The translations under genes were made by a program, and so were the position numbers. Shown one piece after another: positions 49,178 to 56,817 of a stretch of DNA of 64,000 nt; the stretch's first letter is position 1, and every line of letters starts with the position of its first letter. A model generated the notes under the pieces. The model was not told where the DNA came from. It saw only the letters and a program-made list of their open reading frames with translations, and did not search any database. Origin of the DNA: JAIBJN01 sp035762005 (GTDB lineage Bacteria; Actinomycetota; Thermoleophilia; Gaiellales; Gaiellaceae); the NCBI GenBank assembly GCA_035762005.1, contig DASTQA010000087.1, positions 20,754 through 84,753 of the forward strand, in the 5' to 3' direction.

Positions 49178-50533
49178 ATGGCCCAGGTCGCCACCCCGCT
49201 CCGCGAGCCGCAGGTCCCCCCGCAGAACCTCGACGCGGAGGAGTCCGTCCTCGGCGCGATGATGCTCTCCGCCGGCGCGATCGCCGCGGTCAGCGACGTC
49301 CTCTCCGGAGACGGGCGGGAGTTCTACCGCGAGAGCCATGCGAAGGTCTACCGCGCCGCCCTCGCGCTCTACGCGAAAGGCGAGCCGGTCGACGCGATCA
49401 CGCTCGTCGACGAGCTCGACGAGCGGGGCGAGCTCGAGGACGTCGGCGGCAAGGTCCGCGTCCACGAGCTGGCCGCCCTCGTCCCCGCGAGCGCGAACGC
49501 CGGCCACTACGCGCGCATCGTCAAGGAGAGCGCGACGCTGCGCGGGCTCATCCGGGTCGGCGGCGAGATCGCCCGTCTGGGCTGGGAGCGGCCGGGGGAG
49601 ACGACGGAGCTCGTCGACCGCGCCGAGCAGATCCTCTTCGACCTCTCGCAGGAGAAGGCGACCTCCGAGTTCAGCCACATCGAGGCGCTCCTGAAGGAGA
49701 GCTTCGAGCGGATCACCCAGCTCTACGAGTCGGGCGCGGACGTCACCGGCGTCCCCTCCGGCTTCCGCGACCTCGACCGCATCACCTCCGGCTTCCAGGA
49801 GGGCAACCTCGTCGTCGTGGCGGCGCGGCCGAGCATGGGCAAGTCCGCGCTCGGCCTCGGCATCGCCGCGAACCTCGCCGTTCGGCGCGGCATCCCGGTC
49901 GCGCTCTTCACGCTCGAGATGTCGAAGGCGGAGGTGACCCAGCGCCTCATGTGCAGCGAGGCGAAGGTCGAGTCCCAGCGCCTGCGCACCGGCAAGCTCT
50001 CCGCCGACGACTGGCCGCGCCTGACGGCCGCCTGCGACAAGCTCGCGAAGGCGCCCGTCTACGTCGACGACACCGGCTCGATCACGATGATGGAGATCCG
50101 GTCGAAGGCCCGCCGCCTGAAGGGCAAGCACCCGGACCTCGGCCTCATCATCGTCGACTACATGCAGCTCATGACCTCGGGCATGTCCGCCGAGAACCGC
50201 GTGCAGGAGGTCTCGCAGATCTCGCGCTCGCTCAAGGTGCTCGCCCGCGACCTCGACGTCCCCATCGTCGCGCTCTCCCAGCTCTCGCGGGCCGTCGAGC
50301 AGCGCCACGACAAGCGCCCGATCCTCTCCGACCTGCGCGAGAGCGGCTCGATCGAGCAGGACGCCGACATCGTCATGTTCATCTACCGGGACGAGTACTA
50401 CAACGCCGAGGAATCCGACCAGCAGGGCCTCGCGGAGGTCATCGTCGCGAAGCACCGCAACGGCCCGACCGACACGGTCAAGCTCTCGTTCCTCAAGCGC
50501 TACGCGAAGTTCTCCGACCTGGCCGCCGCGTAG
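49178..50533 (+). CDS. dnaB: Replicative DNA helicase DnaB
   Basis: A 451-residue hexameric helicase. The N-terminal domain begins PPQNLDAEESVLGAMMLS and the RecA-like domain has the P-loop AARPSMGKSALGLG near residue 215. LFTLEMSKAEVTQRLM, LIIVDYMQLM (Walker B) and LSQLSRAVEQRHDKRP are further conserved blocks. It unwinds DNA at the replication fork. No intein interrupts it. It converges with the rplI-rpsR-ssb-rpsF group, often its neighbours in bacteria. Confidence 0.98.
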   Translation: MAQVATPLREPQVPPQNLDAEESVLGAMMLSAGAIAAVSDVLSGDGREFYRESHAKVYRAALALYAKGEPVDAITLVDELDERGELEDVGGKVRVHELAALVPASANAGHYARIVKESATLRGLIRVGGEIARLGWERPGETTELVDRAEQILFDLSQEKATSEFSHIEALLKESFERITQLYESGADVTGVPSGFRDLDRITSGFQEGNLVVVAARPSMGKSALGLGIAANLAVRRGIPVALFTLEMSKAEVTQRLMCSEAKVESQRLRTGKLSADDWPRLTAACDKLAKAPVYVDDTGSITMMEIRSKARRLKGKHPDLGLIIVDYMQLMTSGMSAENRVQEVSQISRSLKVLARDLDVPIVALSQLSRAVEQRHDKRPILSDLRESGSIEQDADIVMFIYRDEYYNAEESDQQGLAEVIVAKHRNGPTDTVKLSFLKRYAKFSDLAAA

Positions 50534-50566
50534 CGGCCAGGCGCCGGGGCCGCTCCCGGAGAGGTT

Positions 50567-50636
50567 GCGGGGCGCCGCGCCGCATTCGGCGCCCCGCGTC
50601 CGAGGAGGGCCCTTGGGGGGCGATTCGCTCGCCCCC
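50567..50636 (+). terminator. Two terminator-like hairpins after dnaB
   Basis: Hairpin 1 is GCGGGGCGCCG/CGGCGCCCCGC (50567-50597, eleven perfect pairs, nine-base loop). Hairpin 2 is GGGGGCGA/TCGCCCCC (50616-50636, eight pairs, five-base loop). Neither has a T-run. Their place just after the dnaB stop supports a termination role. Confidence 0.55.
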
Positions 50637-50699
50637 TGCTGCCGCTGCTCACGAGACGGTGGGCGTCCGCGGTTTCTTCCGTCGGGAAGGAAATCGTCG

Positions 50700-51035
50700 G
50701 TGGGCGCGTTCTCCAGGGACGTGATCGCGCGCTGGTGGCGAGGCTGGACGGACACGCGGGAGAACGGCGACCGCTACCAGGAGCTGCTGCGCAGCACGAT
50801 CTTCCCCGACGTCCGCGGTCACGAGGGCTGCCGCGGGGCCTCGCTCTTCCGCCGCGACCTCGACGACGGCGTCGAGTTCGCGACGCTGACGCTCTGGGAC
50901 TCGTGGGACGCCGTCCGGGCGTTCGCCGGCGACGACCACGAGGTCGCCGTCGTGCCGGAGCCCGCCCGCGCCGTGCTCTCGCGCTGGGACGAGCGGTCGG
51001 CGCACTACGAGGTCGTCGAGACCCCGGAGGGCTAG
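50700..51035 (+). CDS. Antibiotic-biosynthesis-monooxygenase-like (ABM) domain protein
   Basis: A 111-residue ferredoxin-like-fold protein. IARWWRGWT near residue 9, GHEGCRGASLFRRDL near 40 and EFATLTLWDSWDAVRAFAG near 59 fit the ABM family, which includes small heme- or quinol-acting monooxygenases and dimeric stress proteins. The function is not known. GTG 50700, behind GGAAGGA, is used; GTG 50721 gives an N-terminus closer to relatives but has a poorly spaced ribosome-binding site. Confidence 0.75.
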   Translation: MGAFSRDVIARWWRGWTDTRENGDRYQELLRSTIFPDVRGHEGCRGASLFRRDLDDGVEFATLTLWDSWDAVRAFAGDDHEVAVVPEPARAVLSRWDERSAHYEVVETPEG

Positions 51036-51044
51036 GCCGCTCGG

Positions 51045-51746
51045 CTAGCGCTCGTCCGCGGGCGGCTCGTCCGCCTGCGGCTCGGGCCCGGCGAGCGCGC
51101 CTGCCTCGTCGCCGGTCGCTCCGGCGGGCTCGGGCCCGAGGGCCTGCTCTCCCGCCGCCTCCGGCTCGGGCTCGACCTCGTCGAGGTACTCCGGCGCGGC
51201 CGGTGTCTCCTCCTCGGCCGGCTCGCCCGCGGCGGCGGCGGCCTCGGCGGCCTCCTCGGCCGCCATCTGCTCGAGCTCCTCCTCGGGCGGAAGCTCGCCT
51301 CCCACGGGCACGACGAGCGTCTTCACCTCGACGCGGACGTCCTCGAAGACGGCGATCGGCACCTCGTAGCGGCCGATGCGCTTGATCGGCTCGCCGAGAT
51401 CGATCTTCCGCCGGTCGACCCGGATCTTGCGCGTGCGCCAGATCTCGTCGGCGACGTCCGTGGGCGTCACCGAGCCGAAGAGCCTGCCGCGCTCGCCGGC
51501 GTTCACCTCGAAGCGGAGGACGGTCTTGCGGAGCGTCTCGGCGATCGCCTCGGCCTGCTCGACGCTCCTCGCCTCGTGCCGGGCCCGCTCGGCCTCCCGG
51601 CGCTCGAGCTCCGCCACCCGCGCGGGTGTCGCCTCCTCGGCCAGCCGGCGCGGGCGAAGGTAGTTGCGCATGTACCCGCGCGAGACGGAGACGACCTCGC
51701 CGCGCAGGCCGACCTTGTCGACGTCCGCGAGGAGGATGACGTCCAT
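51045..51746 (-). CDS. rplI: Ribosomal protein L9 with long acidic C-terminal tail
   Basis: Residues 1-148 are normal L9: MDVILLADVDKVGLRGEVVSVSRGYMRNYL at the N-terminus (first 20 residues highly conserved) and the C-terminal rRNA-binding domain ending VKTLVVPVG. About 85 further residues, rich in Glu, Ala and Pro, have no counterpart in standard L9. The start overlaps the rpsR stop by one base. Confidence 0.95.
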   Translation of the reverse strand: MDVILLADVDKVGLRGEVVSVSRGYMRNYLRPRRLAEEATPARVAELERREAERARHEARSVEQAEAIAETLRKTVLRFEVNAGERGRLFGSVTPTDVADEIWRTRKIRVDRRKIDLGEPIKRIGRYEVPIAVFEDVRVEVKTLVVPVGGELPPEEELEQMAAEEAAEAAAAAGEPAEEETPAAPEYLDEVEPEPEAAGEQALGPEPAGATGDEAGALAGPEPQADEPPADER

Positions 51747-52015
51747 CAGCGGCCCCCGTGGTGGGAGTCGACGTACGGAAGCAGGGCGACCTCGCGGGCG
51801 CGCTTCACCGCGACGGCGATCTGGTCCTGGTGCTTGCGGCAGGCGCCCGTGATCCGGCGCGAGCGGATCTTCCCCTTCTCGGAGATGTAGCGCCTGAGCT
51901 GGTTAACGTTCTTGTAGTCGACCTCTTCGATCTTCTCGCGGCAGAAGTAGCAGCTCTTCCGCCGCCCCGGACCGGGCGAGGGCGACGTGCGGCGTCGCTT
52001 GCCCTGTGGCGGCAT
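51746..52015 (-). CDS. rpsR: Ribosomal protein S18 (zinc-binding form)
   Basis: An 89-residue S18. The core motif DYKNVNQLRRYISEKGKI is followed by SRRITGACRKHQ, all typical. CYFC near residue 22, with Cys and His in GACRKHQ, suggests the zinc-binding version, which many actinobacteria have beside a zinc-free copy. It stands between ssb and rplI in the usual order. Confidence 0.97.
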   Translation of the reverse strand: MPPQGKRRRTSPSPGPGRRKSCYFCREKIEEVDYKNVNQLRRYISEKGKIRSRRITGACRKHQDQIAVAVKRAREVALLPYVDSHHGGR

Positions 52016-52039
52016 GACGTCTCTGAACCTCTTTCTCTT

Positions 52040-52483
52040 CTAGAAGGGGATGTCGTCGTCGGCCGCGGTCGCCGCCCCCGCAGGGGCGAAGTCGCTCCGG
52101 TCGGCGGCGACGTCGCCGCTCGGGATGTACTCCCTCTGCTCGCCGTCGCTGCGGCTGTCCAGGAACTGCACCTGGAAGGCGACGACCTCGACCTTCGAGC
52201 GCTTCGAGCCGTCCTGCGCCTCCCAGGAGGACCAGTCCAGCCGCCCGTCGATGCCCACGCGGCGGCCCTTGGCCAGATGCTGCGAGAGCATCTCGGCCTG
52301 GTTCCCGAACACCTTGACGTCGAAGAAGTTCGGCTTGTCCGTCCAGTTGCCGGCGTCGTCGCGCTGGCGCCCGTTGACCGCCAGGCCCAGCTGCAGCACG
52401 GGCTGGCCGGACGGCAGGTGGCGAAGCTCGGGGTCGCGGGTGAGGCGGCCGACGAGCGTGACGCGGTTGATGTCTCCAGCCAT
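52040..52483 (-). CDS. ssb: Single-stranded DNA-binding protein
   Basis: A 147-residue SSB. The OB-fold starts INRVTLVGRLTRDPELRHLPSG. The C-terminal tip DDDIPF is the protein-interaction tail, and a short Ala/Gly linker joins the two. It binds single-stranded DNA during replication and repair. Order rpsF-ssb-rpsR-rplI is conserved in many bacteria. Confidence 0.98.
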   Translation of the reverse strand: MAGDINRVTLVGRLTRDPELRHLPSGQPVLQLGLAVNGRQRDDAGNWTDKPNFFDVKVFGNQAEMLSQHLAKGRRVGIDGRLDWSSWEAQDGSKRSKVEVVAFQVQFLDSRSDGEQREYIPSGDVAADRSDFAPAGAATAADDDIPF

Positions 52484-52519
52484 GGCTTCAGAGCTCCTCA
52501 GTCGAACGTCTGTTCCATC

Positions 52520-52912
52520 CTACTCGCGGGCGGGGACGGCGTCCCTCGCCGGCCCGTGGCGCGGCGGACCCTCCCGCTGCGGCGCCTCGCGGACCGGCCG
52601 CTCGCGCTGCGAGGTCGTCGCGGACTCCTCGATCCGCCGCACGGCCATGTGGCGGAGGACGCCGTCCGTGATCTTCAGCACCCGGGTGAGCTCGTCGAGC
52701 GTCTCCGGATCGCAGTCGAGCTGGAGGAGGTGGTAGACGGCCTCGCCCTTGTGGTCGATCTCGAACGCGAGCTTGCGCCGGCCCCAGACGTCCTCCCGCC
52801 GCCAGGTGCCGCCTCGTCCTTCGACGAGCTCGCGGGCGCGCGTGAGGATCTCGCTCTGACGCTCGTCGGCGAGCTCGGGATCGAGCAGCAGCATGATCTC
52901 GTATGGGTTCAT
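52520..52912 (-). CDS. rpsF: Ribosomal protein S6
   Basis: A 130-residue S6. The N-terminus NPYEIMLLLDPEL, the middle WGRRKLAFEIDHKGEAVYHL and LKITDGVLRHMAVR are typical. A basic/proline-rich tail of about 30 residues is added. The ATG at 52912 was chosen to match the family start. It is the first gene of the rpsF-ssb-rpsR-rplI unit. Confidence 0.97.
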   Translation of the reverse strand: MNPYEIMLLLDPELADERQSEILTRARELVEGRGGTWRREDVWGRRKLAFEIDHKGEAVYHLLQLDCDPETLDELTRVLKITDGVLRHMAVRRIEESATTSQRERPVREAPQREGPPRHGPARDAVPARE

Positions 52913-53053
52913 CGTTCCCGTGTCTCCTTCCCTCGGTCTAGCGGCCCCGCCTTGCGCGCGCCGCTCGGGAATCAGCGGCGCCCGGCGAAGCAGGAAGCGC
53001 GTCGAGTATAGCGGCCCCTCCGCGCTTGCCCGCCGGGCGACGGTCGTGAGAGA

Positions 53054-53440
53054 GTGCCGGGCGTGAGACGAAACGCCGTCATCGCGCTCGCGGCGGCCGC
53101 CGGCGCGGCCGTCGGGGCGCTGCTCGCCCGCCGCCGCCCGGTCCCCGAGGTCCCCTGGGCCCGCGAGGACGAGCGCGCCGAGGAGCTGCGCCGGAAGCTC
53201 GCCGAGGCGCGGGCGGCGGAGGCGGACGAGGACGACTTCGAGGCGGCCGGGATGGGCGCCGAGACGGTCGTCGAGGAGTCGCCGCCGCCGGCCCCCGAGG
53301 CCGCGCCCCCCGCGGCGCCGGAGCCCGCGAAGGAGCCGCCGCCGGCCGACGAGTTCGAGGCGATGCGCCGCCGCATCCACCAGGAGGCCCGTGCGGCCGC
53401 CGAGGAGATGAGGCGCTCCGCCGATCCGCCGCCCTCGTAG
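53054..53440 (+). CDS. Membrane-anchored Ala/Pro/Glu-rich hypothetical protein
   Basis: A 128-residue protein with one N-terminal membrane segment (NAVIALAAAAGAAVGALLA, about residues 7-25) and a long charged, Pro-rich, probably unstructured tail. It is divergent from rpsF. GTG 53054 or 53063 may be the start. It ends TAGTG, with the next gene starting at the last base of its stop codon. No family is recognised. Confidence 0.6.
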   Translation: MPGVRRNAVIALAAAAGAAVGALLARRRPVPEVPWAREDERAEELRRKLAEARAAEADEDDFEAAGMGAETVVEESPPPAPEAAPPAAPEPAKEPPPADEFEAMRRRIHQEARAAAEEMRRSADPPPS

Positions 53441-53883
53441 TGCACCGAAACGAGCACGCGGTCGAGATCGCCGCGCCGCCGACGGCCGTGTTCCCCTGGC
53501 TCGCCGACTCGGAGCGCCGCCTCCGCTGGATGGGGGCTCTCGTCGAGAGCGAGGCCCTCGGCGAGGAGCCGCCCGCGGTCGGCAGCCGCTACCGGGACGT
53601 CTTCGAGGACCACGGCCAGCGCCTGGAGGTGCAGGCGGAGCTCGTCACCTTCGAGCCGCCCCGGCGGCTCGTGACGAGGATCGTCTCCAGGGGGTTCGAG
53701 TCGACGAGCGCCCAGGAGCTCGAGGAGAGGGAGGGCGGGACGCGGCTCGCGACCACGATCGAGACGACCTACACGTCGCGGGCGGCCCGGATCTTCGCCC
53801 CGCTCGTGACACGGCACGCGCAGAAGCGCCTGGAGGCCGACCTCGCCGCCCTGAAGGAGCTCGTGGAGGCCGGCGCCCGCTGA
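53440..53883 (+). CDS. SRPBCC-family (polyketide cyclase/START-like) protein
   Basis: A 147-residue protein with the helix-grip pattern of the SRPBCC family. It has an N-terminal strand HAVEIAAPPTAVFPWLADSERR, a middle VGSRYRDVFED, and LVTFEPPRRLVTRIV. Such proteins bind hydrophobic ligands; the ligand here is unknown. It is coupled to the preceding anchored protein by a TAGTG stop-start junction. It converges with the amidase gene. Confidence 0.8.
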   Translation: MHRNEHAVEIAAPPTAVFPWLADSERRLRWMGALVESEALGEEPPAVGSRYRDVFEDHGQRLEVQAELVTFEPPRRLVTRIVSRGFESTSAQELEEREGGTRLATTIETTYTSRAARIFAPLVTRHAQKRLEADLAALKELVEAGAR

Positions 53884-53905
53884 GCGCGGGCGTCCCGGGC
53901 GCGCG

Positions 53906-54589
53906 TCAGCGGAGGGGGGCGAAGGCGGCCGCGCCGGCGGCCAGCCCGCGGGCGACGCGCCGCTGGTAGGCAGCCGAGCGAAGACGCCGCCGCTCGGTGG
54001 GGTTCGTCATGAACCCGGTCTCGACGAGGATGACCGGGACGTCGGCCCAGTTGAACCCCGTGAGGTCGCGCCTGGCGACGAGGCCCCGGTCGGTCGCACG
54101 CGTCCGTAGCACGACCCGGCGGTGGACGATGCGCGCCGCCCGGCGGCTCGGCCGGTAGACGTCGCTCGTCCAGCCGCGCCGGCGGGCCGGGTAGAGCGTG
54201 GAGACGCCGTGCGCGCGGGAGTCCGTCGACCCGTCGGCGTGGATACGCAGCATGAGGGCCGCCCGCCGCCGGTTGCAGAACTTCGCCCGGGCGACGTTGC
54301 CGCCGTTGCCGTAGTCGAAGTCCGGCCCGGTCCGCGTCATCGCCACCCGGTAGCCGCGCCTGAGGAGGCGCACGCGCGTCTTCCGCGCGATCCGCAGGAC
54401 GACGACGGCCTCGCCAGCCGTCCCGCCGCCGTCCTTGATCTTCCGGATCGAGGAGCCGGGGCCGATCGGCTCGGTCGAGAGATCGGGCCGGCGCTCGTGC
54501 CCGGGGTCGAGGCACACGAGCGGCGCCGCCTCCGCGGTGGGCGCGAGGAGGAGCGCCGCGAGCGCGCCGAGGAGCGTCCGGCGGAGCAC
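53906..54589 (-). CDS. N-acetylmuramoyl-L-alanine amidase (Amidase_3 family)
   Basis: A 227-residue secreted zinc amidase. The zinc ligands are in LVCLDPGHERRP near residue 26 and LMLRIHADGS near 106, and the catalytic Glu is in PVILVETGFMTNPTE near 187. A Sec signal peptide precedes (LLGALAALLLAPTAEAAP). It cuts the bond between the peptide and sugar in peptidoglycan. The start is taken as GTG 54589 because it directly precedes the signal sequence; no strong ribosome-binding site is seen. It is divergent from fbpC. Confidence 0.88.
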   Translation of the reverse strand: MLRRTLLGALAALLLAPTAEAAPLVCLDPGHERRPDLSTEPIGPGSSIRKIKDGGGTAGEAVVVLRIARKTRVRLLRRGYRVAMTRTGPDFDYGNGGNVARAKFCNRRRAALMLRIHADGSTDSRAHGVSTLYPARRRGWTSDVYRPSRRAARIVHRRVVLRTRATDRGLVARRDLTGFNWADVPVILVETGFMTNPTERRRLRSAAYQRRVARGLAAGAAAFAPLR

Positions 54590-54654
54590 GGACGCATTGT
54601 GCCGCAGCCGGCGAGGAGCTTCCCCCGACCACGTGTGGGCCGCTTTCCCGCTCG

Positions 54655-54672
54655 TGTAAGGTTGGCCTGACA
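54655..54672 (+). promoter_or_regulatory. Palindromic operator at the start of fbpC
   Basis: TGTAAGG-TTGG-CCTGACA overlaps the first base of the fbpC ATG. It matches the perfect palindrome in front of fbpA at all but one arm position. A shared repressor, most simply an iron-responsive one, would control both transcripts. Placement over the start codon suggests a leaderless or nearly leaderless message. Confidence 0.55.
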
Positions 54673-55691
54673 TGACGCCGACGATGATCCGGCTCGAGCG
54701 GGTCTCGAAGCGCTTCGGCCCCGTGCGCGCGGTCGAGGCGGCGAGCCTCCAGGTCGGGACCGGCGAGTTCGTCGCGCTCCTCGGGCCGAGCGGCTGCGGC
54801 AAGACGACGCTCCTGCGCCTGATCGCCGGCTTCGAGGTCCCGGACGCGGGGGTCGTGCGGATCGGGGACGAGGTCGTCGCCGGCGGCGCCTGGGTGCCGC
54901 CCGAGCGCCGCCACGTCGGGATGGTCTTCCAGGACTACGCGCTCTTCCCGCACCTGACCGTCGCGCGGAACACCGGCTACGGCCTGGCGCGCCGCGGCCG
55001 CGAGGCGCGCGTGCGGGAGGCGCTCGAGCTGGTCGGCCTCGCCGGGCTCGCCGACCGCTACCCGCACGAGCTCTCCGGCGGCCAGCAGCAGCGCGTCGCG
55101 CTCGCCCGGGCACTCGCGCCGGAGCCGGCGGTCGTCCTCCTCGACGAGCCGTGGAGCAACATCGACCCGCTGCTGCGCGCGTCCATGCGCGACGAGCTCG
55201 CGGCCATCCTCCGGGCCACCGGCGTGACCGTCCTGCTCGTGACGCACGAGCAGGAGGAGGCCTTCTCGCTCGCCGACCGGGTCGCTCTCATGCGCGAGGG
55301 GGAGATCGTCCAGGCAGGCGCGCCGGAGGACGTCTACTACCGCCCGGCGACCCGCTGGGCGGCGGAGTTCGTCGGCGCGGCGAACGTCCTCCCCGGCCGG
55401 CTCGCCGACGGGCTCGTCGAGACGCTCGTGGGCCGCTTCCCGGCTCCGAACGGCGACGCGCCCGGCGACGTCGAGGTGCTCGTCCGCCCGGAGCTGCTCG
55501 AGCTCGCGGTCGACCCCGGGGGAGCGGGCGAGGTCGTCTGCCGCGAGTTTCGCGGCCACGACGTCTTCTACCGCGTCAGGCTCGACGACGGGACGACGAT
55601 CTGCTCGCAGCGACCCTCGAACGAGTCGATCCCGCTCGGCGCCCGCGTCGTCCTGCGGCCGCACGCCGGCCGGGTCGCGCTCTTCCGCTAG
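54672..55691 (+). CDS. fbpC: Ferric-iron-type ABC transporter ATP-binding protein
   Basis: A 339-residue ATPase. The Walker A GPSGCGKTTLL lies near residue 36, the signature LSGGQQQRVALARALAPEP near 134, and Walker B VVLLDEPWSNIDP near 155. A C-terminal regulatory (TOBE-like) domain covers residues about 240-339. It powers the FbpB permease encoded two genes on. The ATG has no good ribosome-binding site and overlaps a palindromic operator. Confidence 0.9.
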   Translation: MTPTMIRLERVSKRFGPVRAVEAASLQVGTGEFVALLGPSGCGKTTLLRLIAGFEVPDAGVVRIGDEVVAGGAWVPPERRHVGMVFQDYALFPHLTVARNTGYGLARRGREARVREALELVGLAGLADRYPHELSGGQQQRVALARALAPEPAVVLLDEPWSNIDPLLRASMRDELAAILRATGVTVLLVTHEQEEAFSLADRVALMREGEIVQAGAPEDVYYRPATRWAAEFVGAANVLPGRLADGLVETLVGRFPAPNGDAPGDVEVLVRPELLELAVDPGGAGEVVCREFRGHDVFYRVRLDDGTTICSQRPSNESIPLGARVVLRPHAGRVALFR

Positions 55692-55739
55692 CTCCCAAGC
55701 GGGCCGACAGACCGGCCTTGACGCCCGCTTCCGCACGTC

Positions 55740-55781
55740 TGTAAGGTCGCCCGGCACCCAGTTGTAAGGCCATCCTTACAA
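55740..55781 (+). promoter_or_regulatory. Operator region of fbpA: perfect palindrome plus upstream half-site
   Basis: TTGTAAGG-CCAT-CCTTACAA (55762-55781) is a perfect palindrome, ending just before the ribosome-binding site AAGGAGGA. A further TGTAAGG half-site stands at 55740-55746, 23 bases away. The same motif precedes fbpC. The arms differ from the known IdeR/DtxR box, so the regulator may be another metal sensor. Confidence 0.65.
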
Positions 55782-55791
55782 GGAGGACGAG

Positions 55792-56817
55792 ATGCCAGGG
55801 AGAGCGCTCCTGCTCGGAGCCGCGTCGCTCGTGCTCGGGCTCGCCGCCTGCGGCGGGGGGGACTCGGGCGCGGGAGACGGCGGGTCGCTCGTCGTCTACT
55901 CGGGCCGGGAGGAGGAGATCGTCGAGCCGCTCTTCGAGCTCTTCGAGGAGCGAAGCGGGGTCGACGTCGAGGTCCGCTACGGCGACAGCGCCGAGCTCGC
56001 CGCGACGATCGCGGAGGAGGGCGACAGCTCGCCGGCCGACGTCTTCTTCGCCCAGGATCCGGGCGCTCTCGGGGCGATCGAGGAGCAGGGCCTCGCCGCC
56101 GAGCTGCCCGACGACGTGCTCGGGCGCGTCGACGAGCGCTTCCGCGACCCGGACGGCCACTGGGTCGGAACCTCCGGCCGCGCCCGCGTCCTCGTCTACA
56201 ACACCGACATGGTCGCGGAGGGCGAGCTGCCGGCGTCGGTCTTCGACCTCACCGGTCCCAGATGGGAGGGCAAGATCGGGATCGCGCCGACGAACGGCTC
56301 CTTCCAGGCCTTCGTGACGGTCATGCGCCTGACCGAGGGGGAGGACGCGACCCGCGAGTGGCTCGAGGGCATCGAGGCGAACGAGCCGAGGTTCTACGAG
56401 TCCAACACGCCCATCGTCGAGGCAGCCGCGGCCGGCGAGATCGAGGTCGGTCTCGTGAACCACTACTACCTCTACATCGTCCGCGAGGAGCAGCCGGACG
56501 CGCCGGTCGCCAACCACTTCTTCCCCGGCGACGACCCGGGCGCGCTCGTGAGCGCGGCCGGCGTGACGATCCTCGCGGGCGCCGACCACGGCGCCGAGGC
56601 GGAGGAGCTCGTCGGCTTCCTGCTCTCGGAGCGGGGCCAGCGCTTCTACGTCGACGAGGCGGAGGAGGCGGAGTACCCGCTCGTCGAGGGCGTCGAGCCG
56701 CGCGAGGGCCTCCCCGCCCTCGAGGACCTCCAGGGCCCGGAGGTCGAGCTCGACCGGCTCGGCCCGGAGCTCGAGCGGACCCTCAGGCTCCTGAACGAGG
56801 TGGGCCTGACGACGTGA
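55792..56817 (+). CDS. fbpA: Ferric-iron-binding lipoprotein of an ABC transporter
   Basis: A 341-residue substrate-binding protein. A lipoprotein signal (LVLGLAACGGG, lipobox Cys near residue 20) is followed by LVVYSGREEEIVEPLFELFEE, typical of the FbpA/FutA group. Iron-binding tyrosines are suggested by LVNHYYLYIVREE near residue 222. It captures ferric iron outside the membrane for FbpBC. It has a strong ribosome-binding site. The stop overlaps fbpB as GTGA. Confidence 0.9.
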   Translation: MPGRALLLGAASLVLGLAACGGGDSGAGDGGSLVVYSGREEEIVEPLFELFEERSGVDVEVRYGDSAELAATIAEEGDSSPADVFFAQDPGALGAIEEQGLAAELPDDVLGRVDERFRDPDGHWVGTSGRARVLVYNTDMVAEGELPASVFDLTGPRWEGKIGIAPTNGSFQAFVTVMRLTEGEDATREWLEGIEANEPRFYESNTPIVEAAAAGEIEVGLVNHYYLYIVREEQPDAPVANHFFPGDDPGALVSAAGVTILAGADHGAEAEELVGFLLSERGQRFYVDEAEEAEYPLVEGVEPREGLPALEDLQGPEVELDRLGPELERTLRLLNEVGLTT

